Source of the DNA: Natrinema versiforme
Lineage (GTDB): Archaea > Halobacteriota > Halobacteria > Halobacteriales > Natrialbaceae
Direction of reading: 5' to 3'
NCBI RefSeq assembly: GCF_005576615.1
Contig: NZ_CP040330.1
Coordinates: 1,364,001 to 1,428,000, forward strand
DNA length: 64,000 nucleotides
In this document: positions 9,481 through 17,550 of the stretch, one piece after another
Numbering within the stretch: position 1 is the stretch's first letter
Layout of the letters: every line of letters begins with the position of its first letter
The notes under the pieces: model-generated
The model's input: the letters and a program-made list of their open reading frames with translations, nothing else
Databases searched by the model: none
Told to the model about the DNA's origin: nothing
Program-made: the position numbers and the translations under genes

Positions 9481-10170
9481 TCAGCCATCTGCCGTGACGA
9501 ATTTCTCGGACGGCCGCTCCACGTGCCCCGTCCCGGAGACGCTGCGCAACTCGTCGCGGCGAACGTCGTAGGCCGTGAGGTCGCCGCCGTAGACACAGCC
9601 CGTATCGAGTCCGACCGCCCACTCCCGCTCGATCGGCTCCTCGAGGACCGTGTGGCCGAAAAAGACCCGCGGCGGCCCCTCGTAGGTCTCGAACCAGAAC
9701 GGGCCGTCGTAGCCGTCGCCGTCCGGCGACCGCATCGTCAGCACGTCGTCGCCCGAGTGCGCCGACAGCGGTCGGCTCGGATCGACCCCACCGTGGACGA
9801 CGAGTCCGCCGTCCCACGAAATCGCCGTCGGAAGCGACTCGATGTACTGGTAATCGACCGCGTCGAGCGCCGACAGCGAGGCGTCGCCCTCGAGCAGCTT
9901 TCGCTCGTTGTTGCCGCGGACCGAAATCAGCCGCGGCGACCGCCTGACGCGGTCGAGGACGGCCTTGCTCTCCGGCCCCTTTCGGACCAGATCGCCGACG
10001 AACACGGCGAGGTCGTTCGCGCCGAGGTCGAGCGTGCCCAGCAGCGCCTCGAGTTCGTCCAGACAGCCGTGGACGTCACCGACGACGTAGACGTCGTCTC
10101 GGTTCTCGAGGTCGATGTGCCGGTGGTCGAACGATACCGTGTCGTCGAACGCGGAGTTGGCGGTCGTCAC
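9481..10170 (-). CDS. Calcineurin-like metallophosphoesterase (PrpA/ApaH-like phosphatase)
   Basis: 229 residues with the dinuclear-metal signature in order: VVGDVHGCLDELE, VFVGDLVRKGPES and SVRGNNERK (the GDxHG, GDxxDRG-like and GNxE motifs), then VVHGGVDPS. Such enzymes dephosphorylate proteins or cleave diadenosine polyphosphates. In the second motif the usual GDLVDRG appears as GDLVRKG, the variant common in archaeal members. The 21-bp spacing to ppk1 suggests a shared transcript and a role in polyphosphate or phosphoprotein turnover, but the substrate is inferred from context only. Confidence 0.86.
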   Translation of the reverse strand: MTTANSAFDDTVSFDHRHIDLENRDDVYVVGDVHGCLDELEALLGTLDLGANDLAVFVGDLVRKGPESKAVLDRVRRSPRLISVRGNNERKLLEGDASLSALDAVDYQYIESLPTAISWDGGLVVHGGVDPSRPLSAHSGDDVLTMRSPDGDGYDGPFWFETYEGPPRVFFGHTVLEEPIEREWAVGLDTGCVYGGDLTAYDVRRDELRSVSGTGHVERPSEKFVTADG

Positions 10171-10204
10171 GTGTTATGCGTTCGAACCCTCAGCCGAAAC
10201 CGGA

Positions 10205-10245
10205 TAAGTCGTTTATATGTTCCGTATTGTACGCTATATAGCACC
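10205..10245. promoter_or_regulatory. Divergent promoter region between the phosphoesterase and riboflavin reductase genes
   Basis: AT-rich island in the gap between the two genes. CATATAAAC on the minus strand (about 10213-10221) suits the phosphoesterase start at 10170. GCTATATAGC (about 10235-10244) suits transcription toward 10345 with a leader of some 80 nt. Confidence 0.45.
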
Positions 10246-10344
10246 GCATAGCGGTCACGAGACGGCGAATTCGCGGCGTACGCCGCGTCGAACCGCGGTG
10301 TCGAGACCGGGGGATTTCTGTACGATCCCCGCCACAGCACGGAT

Positions 10345-11010
10345 ATGTACGTCATCGTCAACGCCGCCGCGAGCGCAGACGGCAAACTCTCCTCGCGCCG
10401 GCGCGAACAGCTCGCGATCAGCGGCGCGGACGACTTCGCGCGCGTCGATCGGCTGCGCGCCGAGAGCGACGCCGTCGCGGTCGGCGTCGGCACCGTCCTC
10501 GCGGACGATCCGCACCTGACCGTCAAAGACGACGACCTGCGGGCCCAGCGCCGCGAGGACGGCCGGCCGGCAAACCCCGCGCGGGTCGTCGTCGACTCGA
10601 GCGGGCGCACGCCGACCGACGCGGCGGTCCTCGACGACGCGGCGGCGACCTACGTCTGTCTGAGCGAGGCCGCACCCGTCGATCGCCGGATGGAACTCGC
10701 CGACAGCGCCGAGTTGATCACGGCCGGTGACGACCGGGTCGACCTCCTGCGCGCGTTCGCGACGCTGCAGGAGGCCGGCCTCGAGCAGATCATGGTCGAG
10801 GGCGGCGGCGAACTCATCTTCTCGCTGTTCGAGGCCGGACTGGTCGACGAGCTCCGGGTGTTCGTCGGCCCGAAAATCATCGGCGGCCGCGACGCACCGA
10901 CGCTGGCCGACGGCGAGGGGTTCGTCGCCGAGTTCCCGGCGCTCGACCTCGAGGCGGTCGACCGGCTCGACGACGGGGTCGTGCTCACGTGGCGCGTCGA
11001 CGACCGCTAA
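10345..11010 (+). CDS. 2,5-diamino-6-(ribosylamino)-4(3H)-pyrimidinone 5'-phosphate reductase
   Basis: 221 residues of the RibD C-terminal/dihydrofolate-reductase-like family. It reduces the ribosyl side chain in archaeal riboflavin and F420 precursor synthesis. Starts MYVIVNAAASADGKLSSRRREQ; the substrate segment RVDRLRAESDAVAVGVGTVLADDP and the glycine-rich IMVEGGGELIFSLFEAGLVDE are characteristic. Length agrees with stand-alone archaeal enzymes that lack the deaminase domain. Converges with the enoyl-CoA hydratase gene; the two stops are one base apart. Confidence 0.93.
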   Translation: MYVIVNAAASADGKLSSRRREQLAISGADDFARVDRLRAESDAVAVGVGTVLADDPHLTVKDDDLRAQRREDGRPANPARVVVDSSGRTPTDAAVLDDAAATYVCLSEAAPVDRRMELADSAELITAGDDRVDLLRAFATLQEAGLEQIMVEGGGELIFSLFEAGLVDELRVFVGPKIIGGRDAPTLADGEGFVAEFPALDLEAVDRLDDGVVLTWRVDDR

Positions 11011-11011
11011 G

Positions 11012-11782
11012 TTACTCGAACTCCGGCTCCCGGTCCTCGACGAACGCCGTCATCCCCTCGCGCTGGTCGTGCGTGCCGAAGAGGCTCGCGAAGGCGCGTT
11101 TCTCGTACGCGAGGCCGCTTTCCTGCGAGCCCTCGTAGCCCCGATTGAGCGCCTGCTTGGCGGTCCGCATCGCGAAGGCCGGTTTCGAAGCGAGTCGGTC
11201 GGCCAACTCGCCGGCGACCGTCTCGAGTTCGTCGTCCGCCACGACCTCGCCGAACAGGCCCGCCTCGGCGGCCGAGTCGGCGTCGAGGCGCTCGCCGAGG
11301 AAGATCATCCGGCGCGCGGTCGCGTCGCCGACCAGCCGCGGCAGCCGCTGGGTGGCTCCCCAGCCGGGGATGATCCCGAGATCGATCTCGGTGTTACCGA
11401 TCAGCGCCGACTCGCCGGCGACCCGCAGGTCACAGGCCAGCGCCATCTCGCAGCCGCCGCCGAACGCGTAGCCGTTGACCGCCGCGATCGTCGGCGCGGG
11501 AAACGCCTCGAGCGCGTCGGCCACGTCGTGGCCGAGTTCGCCCCACTCCTGTGCCGCCTCCGCGGAGAGGTCCTGCATGTAGGTGATGTCCGCGCCGGCG
11601 ATGAACGCGTCGCCGGCCCCCGTCAAGACGAGCGCCCGCGCGTCTTCCGCCGCCGCTTCCTCGAGGGCTTCGCCCATCGCCTCGAGCGTCGCGACGTTCA
11701 GGGCGTTGAGCGCGTCGGGTCGATCCACGGTCAGCGTCGCCACGTCGTCGTCCCACTCGAGTCGAACTGTGTCCCACGACAT
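11012..11782 (-). CDS. Enoyl-CoA hydratase/isomerase (crotonase) family protein
   Basis: 256 residues. Crotonase-fold features: NALNVATLEAMGEALEEA at the N-terminus, an oxyanion-hole segment ALVLTGAGDAFIAGADI, then AVNGYAFGGGCEMALACD and GIIPGWGATQRLPRLVG, which carries the catalytic Glu region. Probably hydrates enoyl-CoA in fatty-acid or branched-chain degradation. ATG 11782 (MSWDTVRLEWDDD) is preferred to a GTG-type reading from 11821 because the extra 13 residues are unrelated to the family. Partner beta-oxidation genes are not adjacent. Confidence 0.9.
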   Translation of the reverse strand: MSWDTVRLEWDDDVATLTVDRPDALNALNVATLEAMGEALEEAAAEDARALVLTGAGDAFIAGADITYMQDLSAEAAQEWGELGHDVADALEAFPAPTIAAVNGYAFGGGCEMALACDLRVAGESALIGNTEIDLGIIPGWGATQRLPRLVGDATARRMIFLGERLDADSAAEAGLFGEVVADDELETVAGELADRLASKPAFAMRTAKQALNRGYEGSQESGLAYEKRAFASLFGTHDQREGMTAFVEDREPEFE

Positions 11783-11902
11783 ACGCCGTCGTTTGCTAGC
11801 CTCCGTCAAATCAGTTCGCACGGCGGCGACCGCGACCAGTGTCGTCGCGCCGCCCGACGGCCACCCGTCACATCTTTCCTCGGTCGCGCCCTACGGGCGG
11901 CT

Positions 11903-12433
11903 ATGGAACGAGCCACGTTCGGCGGTGGGTGTTTCTGGTGTACCGAAGCGGCGATGAAGGAACTCGAGGGCGTCGACTCGGTCACGTCCGGCTACGCCGG
12001 TGGACACGCCGACGATCCCACCTACCGCGAGGTCTGTTCCGGAAACACCGGCCACGCGGAGGTCGTCCAGGTCGAGTACGATTCCAACGCGATCAGCTAT
12101 GACGAACTGCTCGAGGTGTTCTTCGCGACCCACGACCCGACGCAACTCAATCGACAGGGACCGGACGTCGGAACCCAGTACCGCTCCATCGTCCTGTATC
12201 ACGACGACGACCAACGGACCCAGGCCGAGGCCTACATCGACGCGCTCGACTCCGAGTATGATGACGACGTGGTGACCGAGTTGGAACCGCTCGGGACGTT
12301 CTACCGCGCCGAGGAGAAACATCAGGACTACTTCGAGAAGAATCCCAACGACGCCTACTGTACGATGCACGCGGCCCCGAAAGTCGAGAAGGTCCGCGAG
12401 AAGTTCGCCGAGAACGTCGCCGCGGAACACTAG
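11903..12433 (+). CDS. msrA: Peptide-methionine (S)-S-oxide reductase MsrA
   Basis: 176 residues; repairs oxidised methionine in proteins using a thiol reductant. The catalytic Cys lies in ATFGGGCFWCTEAAMKE at the N-terminus, followed by GYAGGHADDPTYREVCSGNTGHAE and FFATHDPTQLNRQGPDVGTQYRS. A resolving-Cys candidate is in NDAYCTMHA. The reading frame is open for about 390 codons upstream, through the antisense of the neighbouring gene; ATG 11903 gives the family N-terminus. No MsrB is adjacent. Confidence 0.95.
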   Translation: MERATFGGGCFWCTEAAMKELEGVDSVTSGYAGGHADDPTYREVCSGNTGHAEVVQVEYDSNAISYDELLEVFFATHDPTQLNRQGPDVGTQYRSIVLYHDDDQRTQAEAYIDALDSEYDDDVVTELEPLGTFYRAEEKHQDYFEKNPNDAYCTMHAAPKVEKVREKFAENVAAEH

Positions 12434-12593
12434 GGAGACCGTCAGCGGAGACGGATACCCAGTGGCGTGATCCCGAAAACTCGGAACGGAGTTTCCCACT
12501 CTTCTTCGAGAAACCGGAGGCGACGATTCTCTCAGTGCTTGCCGATCCACCCCGACACTATATCGGACTTCGCCGATACGCTCTAGCGTGGGA

Positions 12594-13613
12594 ATGCCGC
12601 TCACAAAATATTCGCTGGGGAGCGTTCGGAGAGGGCTCCGCAACCCCGACCTCGTCTGGACGGAGCTTTGCAAGTACCTCTGGTCGGCCCATCGGACCGC
12701 CTACGAGCTCCGCCACGGGGACGGCGTCGACGTAATGGCGGAAGACTGGGACGACCTGCTGATACTCGACGCCTGTCGATACGACGCCTTTGCGGCCCAG
12801 AATCGGATTGACGGCACCCTCGAGTCCCGGCTGTCCGCCGGCTCGAGCAGCCCGGGATGGATCGACGCGAACTTCTCGGGAGAGACCCATCACGATACCG
12901 TCTACGTCAGCGGGAACGCGTTCACGGCCGACATCGGCGACGACGTGTTTCACGCGATTTACACGGTTCCGCCCGAACCGGTCACGGAGGCCGAAGCCGT
13001 CGACGCGGACGCGATCACGAACCCCGAGATACTGGCGGACAGTTACGTCATCCGTCCGGAAACCGTCGTCGAGAAGGCGATCGAAGCCCACGAGCGGCAT
13101 CCGCGAAAGCGGCTGATCGTCCACTTCCTCCAGCCACATGTTCCACTCATCGGCGAGACGGGACTAGAGATCTACCAGCAGATCGCGTCCGAGGGCGATC
13201 TCTCGTCGCTTTCACGCGGCGGTCGCGGGAATCGGTTCGGCGCGTTGAACGTGCAACTGTACCGCGTCGTCGAGGACGACGCGTTCGATATCGACGTTGC
13301 TGACCTCCGGCAAGCGTACGCCGAAACCCTCGACCTCGTGCTTCCGTACGCCGAGCAGTTGACCCGAGAGCTCCCCGGAAAATCCGTTATCTCCGCCGAC
13401 CACGGCGAGCTGCTGGGTGAACGGCTCCTGCCGTTCACGGACAGAAAATACGGCCACTTCGAGTACCTGGCGGCCGACGAGTTGCGACGGGTCCCGTGGC
13501 ACATCGTCGACAGCGACGATCGGAGACGGACCGTCGAAGAGGCGCCGATCGAGTCCGCTCGGATGGACGAAGAAGAAGTGACCGAAAAGCTCCGAGTACT
13601 GGGGTACCGGTGA
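12594..13613 (+). CDS. Sulfatase-like / alkaline-phosphatase-superfamily protein
   Basis: 339 residues. LLILDACRYDAF near residue 60 matches the first metal-binding strand of sulfatase-like proteins, and SADHGELLGERL near residue 265 the C-terminal metal site. No signal peptide, so it probably acts inside or at the membrane. Haloarchaeal proteins of this type sit in glycan and N-glycosylation loci, possibly transferring or removing sulfate or phosphate groups. A GTG two codons upstream (12588) is an alternative start. The last residues, VTEKLRVLGYR, resemble the end of the phosphodiesterase at 53529-55157. Substrate unknown. Confidence 0.75.
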   Translation: MPLTKYSLGSVRRGLRNPDLVWTELCKYLWSAHRTAYELRHGDGVDVMAEDWDDLLILDACRYDAFAAQNRIDGTLESRLSAGSSSPGWIDANFSGETHHDTVYVSGNAFTADIGDDVFHAIYTVPPEPVTEAEAVDADAITNPEILADSYVIRPETVVEKAIEAHERHPRKRLIVHFLQPHVPLIGETGLEIYQQIASEGDLSSLSRGGRGNRFGALNVQLYRVVEDDAFDIDVADLRQAYAETLDLVLPYAEQLTRELPGKSVISADHGELLGERLLPFTDRKYGHFEYLAADELRRVPWHIVDSDDRRRTVEEAPIESARMDEEEVTEKLRVLGYR

Positions 13614-13702
13614 CGAGCGGTCGGTTCACACTCGAGTCGGAGGATGGTTTCGCTTGAAAGCTCACCACTGAAGACCGAGCCGGGCGTCGGTCGATCCGAA
13701 CC

Positions 13703-14128
13703 ATGTCCGTCGGCAAACTCGGCCCCCAAGACGTCGTCACGACCAGTCCCGACAGCCAGCTCGAGGAGGTTACCCAACGGCTCGAGGCGGAAAACGTCGG
13801 CTCGGTCATCGTCACCGAGAACGACGAACCGATCGGAATGCTCACCGACCGCGACGCCGCGCTCGCGATCCACGACCACGACGATGTCGGGTCGGTATCG
13901 GTCGCGGACGTGATGACCGAACGGCCGGTGACGGTCCACGAGGACGACGACCCGGTCACCATCTCGGAGGCGATTCGCGACAACAACGTCCGCCGGTTCC
14001 CGATCGTCGACGACGACGGCGAACTGGCCGGCGTCGCGACGCTCGACGATCTGGTCGCCACGATCGGCGAGCAACTCGATAACGTCGCCGATACGATCGA
14101 AGCCCAGTCGCCGGACTACAGCCCGTAG
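13703..14128 (+). CDS. CBS-domain pair protein
   Basis: 141 residues consisting of two CBS motifs and little else. The first (MSVGKLGPQDVVTTSPDS through IGMLTDRDAALAI) and second (VADVMTERPVTVHEDD through ELAGVATLDDLVATIGEQ) form one Bateman module, which typically binds adenosine nucleotides and reports energy state. Neighbours give no clear partner. Stand-alone CBS proteins of this size are common in haloarchaea. Confidence 0.9.
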   Translation: MSVGKLGPQDVVTTSPDSQLEEVTQRLEAENVGSVIVTENDEPIGMLTDRDAALAIHDHDDVGSVSVADVMTERPVTVHEDDDPVTISEAIRDNNVRRFPIVDDDGELAGVATLDDLVATIGEQLDNVADTIEAQSPDYSP

Positions 14129-14256
14129 TCCCGTCGTCGAGCGCGGACAGCTCGAGACGAAACGAGACGATTCGATCTCGCCGACATCCGAGACGTTTCT
14201 TCGGAGTTCGGCCCGAGTAGTGAAAGGTACGTCAGTCTGGGCGTCCTCGCTCGAGT

Positions 14257-15477
14257 ATGGACAGTGAAACGGGCGTTCTCGTGATCGGCGGCGGCGCTAC
14301 CGGAGCGGGAATCGCCAGAGACCTCGCGCTCAGGGGCGTCGACGTCACGCTCGTCGATCGGAACGGGCTCGCGTCGGGAACGTCGGGCCGCTCGCACGGG
14401 TTGCTCCACAGCGGCGCGCGCTACGCCGAGGCCGACGGCCCGGAGGCTCGAGAGTGCCTCGCGGAGAACCGGATCCTGCGCCGGATCGGGGGCGCGTGCG
14501 TTCGGGAGACCGAGGGGCTCTTCGTACAACTCGCCGAGGACGATCCGGCCTATTTCGACGCGAAACGCGACGCCTGCGAGGACGTTGGGATTCCGACCGA
14601 AGTCGTCGACGGAGACACCGCCCGCGAGGCGGTTCCGGATCTCTCCGACGATGTCGCTCGCGCGATGTGGGTCCCCGACGGCGTGGTCCTCCCGTCGCGG
14701 TTGGTCGCCGCCAACGCGGCCGACGCTCGAGAACACGGGGCGGATATTCGTCCTCACGCACCGGTCGAGTCGATACGCCGCGAGAACGGGCAGGTCACGG
14801 CGGTCGCACTCGGCGGCGATGCCAACGAGACGGTGCGGCCGAGCTACGTCGTGAACGCGACCGGCCCGTACGCGGGGCAGATCGCCGAGATGGCGGGCGT
14901 GTCCGTCGAGATGCGCCCGACCCGCGGCGTCATGGTCTCGGTCGAGTACGACGGCCTCGAGCCGGTGTGCAACCGGTGTCGCGAGCCCGACGACGGCGAC
15001 ATCGTCGTCCCGCACGGCGGCGAAGCCGTCCTCGGGACGACGAGCGTTCCGGTCGGCGATCCGGACGACTACGAACGGGCCGACTGGGAGATCGAGGAGA
15101 CGGTCACCGAATGTGCGGCGATGCTCCCGCCGGTCGCCGACGCCGACCGCGTCCGAACGTGGTGGGGCGTCCGCCCGCTGTACGAACCCGACGAGGCCGC
15201 TCGCGGCGGCCGCGGGATCTCGCGCGGTTTTCACCTGCTCGACCACGCGGACGAGGACCTCGAGAATAGCTGTAGTGTCGTCGGCGGGAAGCTAACGACG
15301 TACCGCAGGATGGCCGAAGCCGCTGCGGATCTCGTCTGTGATCGACTCGGCGTCGACGCCGACTGTGTTACCGCCGACGAGCGGCTTCCGGGCGCGTCGG
15401 ATCCGGCCCGGCTCGACGAGTTCGTCCGGCAGTTCGACGGGCAGGGACCGACCGACGCCGACATCGTCGGAAAATAG
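14257..15477 (+). CDS. FAD-dependent oxidoreductase, GlpA-like (anaerobic glycerol-3-phosphate dehydrogenase A family)
   Basis: 406 residues. The N-terminal dinucleotide fold VLVIGGGATGAGIARDLALRG, followed by DRNGLASGTSGRSHGLLHSGARYA, is typical of GlpA/GlpD flavoproteins, and VVGGKLTTYRRMAEAAADLVC closes the FAD domain. Full-length haloarchaeal GlpA is about 580 residues with an extra C-terminal [2Fe-2S]/Bfd-like part, which is absent here. No glpB, glpC or glpK is nearby, so this may be a paralogue oxidising glycerol-3-phosphate or another hydroxyacid. Family certain, substrate uncertain. Confidence 0.82.
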   Translation: MDSETGVLVIGGGATGAGIARDLALRGVDVTLVDRNGLASGTSGRSHGLLHSGARYAEADGPEARECLAENRILRRIGGACVRETEGLFVQLAEDDPAYFDAKRDACEDVGIPTEVVDGDTAREAVPDLSDDVARAMWVPDGVVLPSRLVAANAADAREHGADIRPHAPVESIRRENGQVTAVALGGDANETVRPSYVVNATGPYAGQIAEMAGVSVEMRPTRGVMVSVEYDGLEPVCNRCREPDDGDIVVPHGGEAVLGTTSVPVGDPDDYERADWEIEETVTECAAMLPPVADADRVRTWWGVRPLYEPDEAARGGRGISRGFHLLDHADEDLENSCSVVGGKLTTYRRMAEAAADLVCDRLGVDADCVTADERLPGASDPARLDEFVRQFDGQGPTDADIVGK

Positions 15478-15519
15478 CAGCAGCGTTGGCTCTCGAGCCG
15501 AGCGGGCGACAGAACTGCC

Positions 15520-15879
15520 TCAGAATTCGCGGTTGAGTTCCGACCAGAAGTCGTGCTCCGTCGAGCGGTCGATATCGACGCGCAACTCGTTTGCGTCGTC
15601 GAGGTCGATCGAGATCCGCTCGAGATTGGCGACGTACCGGGCCTTCTGATGGCGACCCTCGCGGACGCCGGCGGCTTCCTTGACCAGCCCGGCCTCCGTC
15701 AGGCAGTCGAGTTTTCGGTAGGTCGTCGAGAGCGGGCGGTCCGCCGCCTCGGCGATGTCGTCGACCGTCATCGGCTCCTCGAGCACCGCGATAATCTCCC
15801 GGCAGGCACCGTCGTCGAGTGCGGCGATCACGCGCTCGAACTCCGGGGAGCCGTCGGACGAGGAGAACTCGAGGGACAT
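15520..15879 (-). CDS. Winged helix-turn-helix transcriptional regulator
   Basis: 119 residues. The ArsR-type segment AALDDGACREIIAVLEEPMTVDDIAEAADRPLSTTYRKL carries the DNA-binding helix; a short C-terminal acidic part contains the effector or dimer surface. It starts divergently from cobO with about 130 bp between them, so it may regulate itself or the cobalamin gene. No metal-binding Cys cluster is visible, which argues against a metal sensor. Confidence 0.8.
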   Translation of the reverse strand: MSLEFSSSDGSPEFERVIAALDDGACREIIAVLEEPMTVDDIAEAADRPLSTTYRKLDCLTEAGLVKEAAGVREGRHQKARYVANLERISIDLDDANELRVDIDRSTEHDFWSELNREF

Positions 15880-16008
15880 TGGGTGCAGCCACGTTAGGAG
15901 CGAGGCCTAAAGACACGTTTGGTTGGGGGTGTCACTGGCTGGACGCGACCCGACACGGAGGGAATCGGATGGAGCAACTACATGTGCGACGGGGCCGACC
16001 GACCCCGT

Positions 16009-16698
16009 ATGAGCGACGATCAACCGCCCGAATCCGCGGTCGAGAACACGCCGGGGCAGGGCCGAACGCCCGAAGCCGAGCGAATCGAACCCGCCGCCCC
16101 CGAGGAGTTCGGCCTCGTCCAGGTCTGGTGGGGAGACGGAAAGGGAAAGACGACGGCCGCCCTCGGCATGGGGATGCGAGCCGCGGGCCACGGTTACCGG
16201 GTCCACATGCTCCAGTTCATGAAAGGCGGGGCCTCGAGCGTCGACGCAGTCCGGGGCGAGTACAACGCGATGGCCGCGCTGCCGGGGATCAGTTACGAGA
16301 ACCTCGGCCACTACGGCTGGCACGGGATGGCGGACGAGAGCGACGAGGCCGACCACGAGGCCGAGGCCCAAGCAGGCCTCGAGCGCGCCCGCGAGTTACT
16401 CGAGGCGGCACGCGACGCCGATCTCGGCGCGCCCATCGATCTCGACGCGCCGCCGGAGGCGGGGATGCACATGCTGATTCTGGACGAAGTGCTCTACGCC
16501 GCGGATCGCGACCTGATCAGTGAAGGCGACGTCCTCGATCTCATCGAACGGAAACCCGACGACCTCGAACTCGTCGTCTGTGGCAGTCACGCCGAGCCGA
16601 CGTACCTCGAGGAGCGGGCCGACCTGATCACGAACGTTCGAAAGGTGACGCACCCGATCGACGAGGGACAGCGGGCGCGGCGCGGAACCGAGTTCTGA
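16009..16698 (+). CDS. cobO: Cob(I)alamin adenosyltransferase (CobO/BtuR type)
   Basis: 229 residues; adenosylates corrinoids during coenzyme B12 salvage. The P-loop GDGKGKTTAALGMGMRAAG is followed by HMLQFMKGG, and MLILDEVLYA with LVVCGSHAEPTYLEE matches the CobO Walker-B and base-binding regions; it ends in the typical RRGTEF. ATG 16009 is chosen because the open upstream frame is not conserved, leaving an acidic tail of about 40 residues before the P-loop. cobQ lies 2.5 kb downstream on the same strand, with an ABC transporter pair between. Confidence 0.92.
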   Translation: MSDDQPPESAVENTPGQGRTPEAERIEPAAPEEFGLVQVWWGDGKGKTTAALGMGMRAAGHGYRVHMLQFMKGGASSVDAVRGEYNAMAALPGISYENLGHYGWHGMADESDEADHEAEAQAGLERARELLEAARDADLGAPIDLDAPPEAGMHMLILDEVLYAADRDLISEGDVLDLIERKPDDLELVVCGSHAEPTYLEERADLITNVRKVTHPIDEGQRARRGTEF

Positions 16699-16794
16699 TC
16701 GGCCGTCGCCGCGGTAATCGACGGCGGCCGCGGCATGTCACTATTCGCCGACCAACACAGTTATTATCAGATCGTGAGAAAGATCCGGCGTTCA

Positions 16795-17550
16795 ATGGGT
16801 GCGATTCACGTAGACGGGCTGCGGAAGTCCTACGGATCTATCACTGCTGTGGACGGAATGGAATTCACCGTCGATCGGGGGGAGCTGTACGGGTTTCTCG
16901 GTCCGAACGGCGCCGGCAAGACGACCACGATCCGAGTGCTGACCGGCCAGATTCAGCCGGACTCGGGCGACGTGACCGTTCTCGGTACGGACCCGGTCGC
17001 GGAGCCGATCGAGACGCGTCGGAAGGTCGGTATCCTGCCGGAACAGGGGTCGCCGCCGAGCTTTCTCACGCCCCGCGAGTACCTCGAGTTCGTCGGCGAA
17101 GTGCGCGACCTCGAGCCGGAGCGGGTCGCCGACCAGACCGCGATGTGGGCCGAACGTCTCGGATTCGAGAGTAAACTCGACACGCTGCACACCGACCTCT
17201 CTCGAGGCCAGCAACAGAAGGTGATGATCGCGCAGGCGTTCGTCCACGAGCCCGACGTGGTGTTCATCGACGAGCCGCTGGCGAACCTCGACCCGCTCGT
17301 CCAGGAACAGGTCAAGCGCTTTCTCGTCTCCTACGCGGCCGGCGACAACGCCGTCTTCGTCTCGACGCACAACATCGACGTCGCCGAGGAGATCTGTACC
17401 CGCGTCGGCATCGTCGCCGACGGGCAACTCGTGACCGAGCGCTCGCTCGCGGACGACGACGGCGACGAGTCGCTGCTCAAGGTGTTCCTCGACCGCGTCG
17501 AAGGCGAGGACGCGCGAGATACCCCGACGCTCGAGCACGTAGACGTATGA
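16795..17550 (+). CDS. ABC transporter ATP-binding protein
   Basis: 251 residues. Walker A GFLGPNGAGKTTTIR, Q-loop region VGILPEQGSP, signature LSRGQQQKVMIAQAF, Walker B DVVFIDEPLANLDP and an H-loop VSTHNIDV are all present, so the ATPase should be active. It resembles the CcmA/NatA group that drives ABC-2 exporters. ATG 16795 follows a TATA-like TTATTATC by about 30 bp; an upstream start at 16735 would run through that element. The downstream permease overlaps by four bases (ATGA), so the two proteins form one complex. Confidence 0.93.
   Translation: MGAIHVDGLRKSYGSITAVDGMEFTVDRGELYGFLGPNGAGKTTTIRVLTGQIQPDSGDVTVLGTDPVAEPIETRRKVGILPEQGSPPSFLTPREYLEFVGEVRDLEPERVADQTAMWAERLGFESKLDTLHTDLSRGQQQKVMIAQAFVHEPDVVFIDEPLANLDPLVQEQVKRFLVSYAAGDNAVFVSTHNIDVAEEICTRVGIVADGQLVTERSLADDDGDESLLKVFLDRVEGEDARDTPTLEHVDV

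Noticed and set aside
10727-11902. A very long N-terminal extension of MsrA
   Set aside because: The upstream part is the antisense of enoyl-CoA hydratase and the riboflavin reductase; MsrA proteins start at the GCFW motif region.
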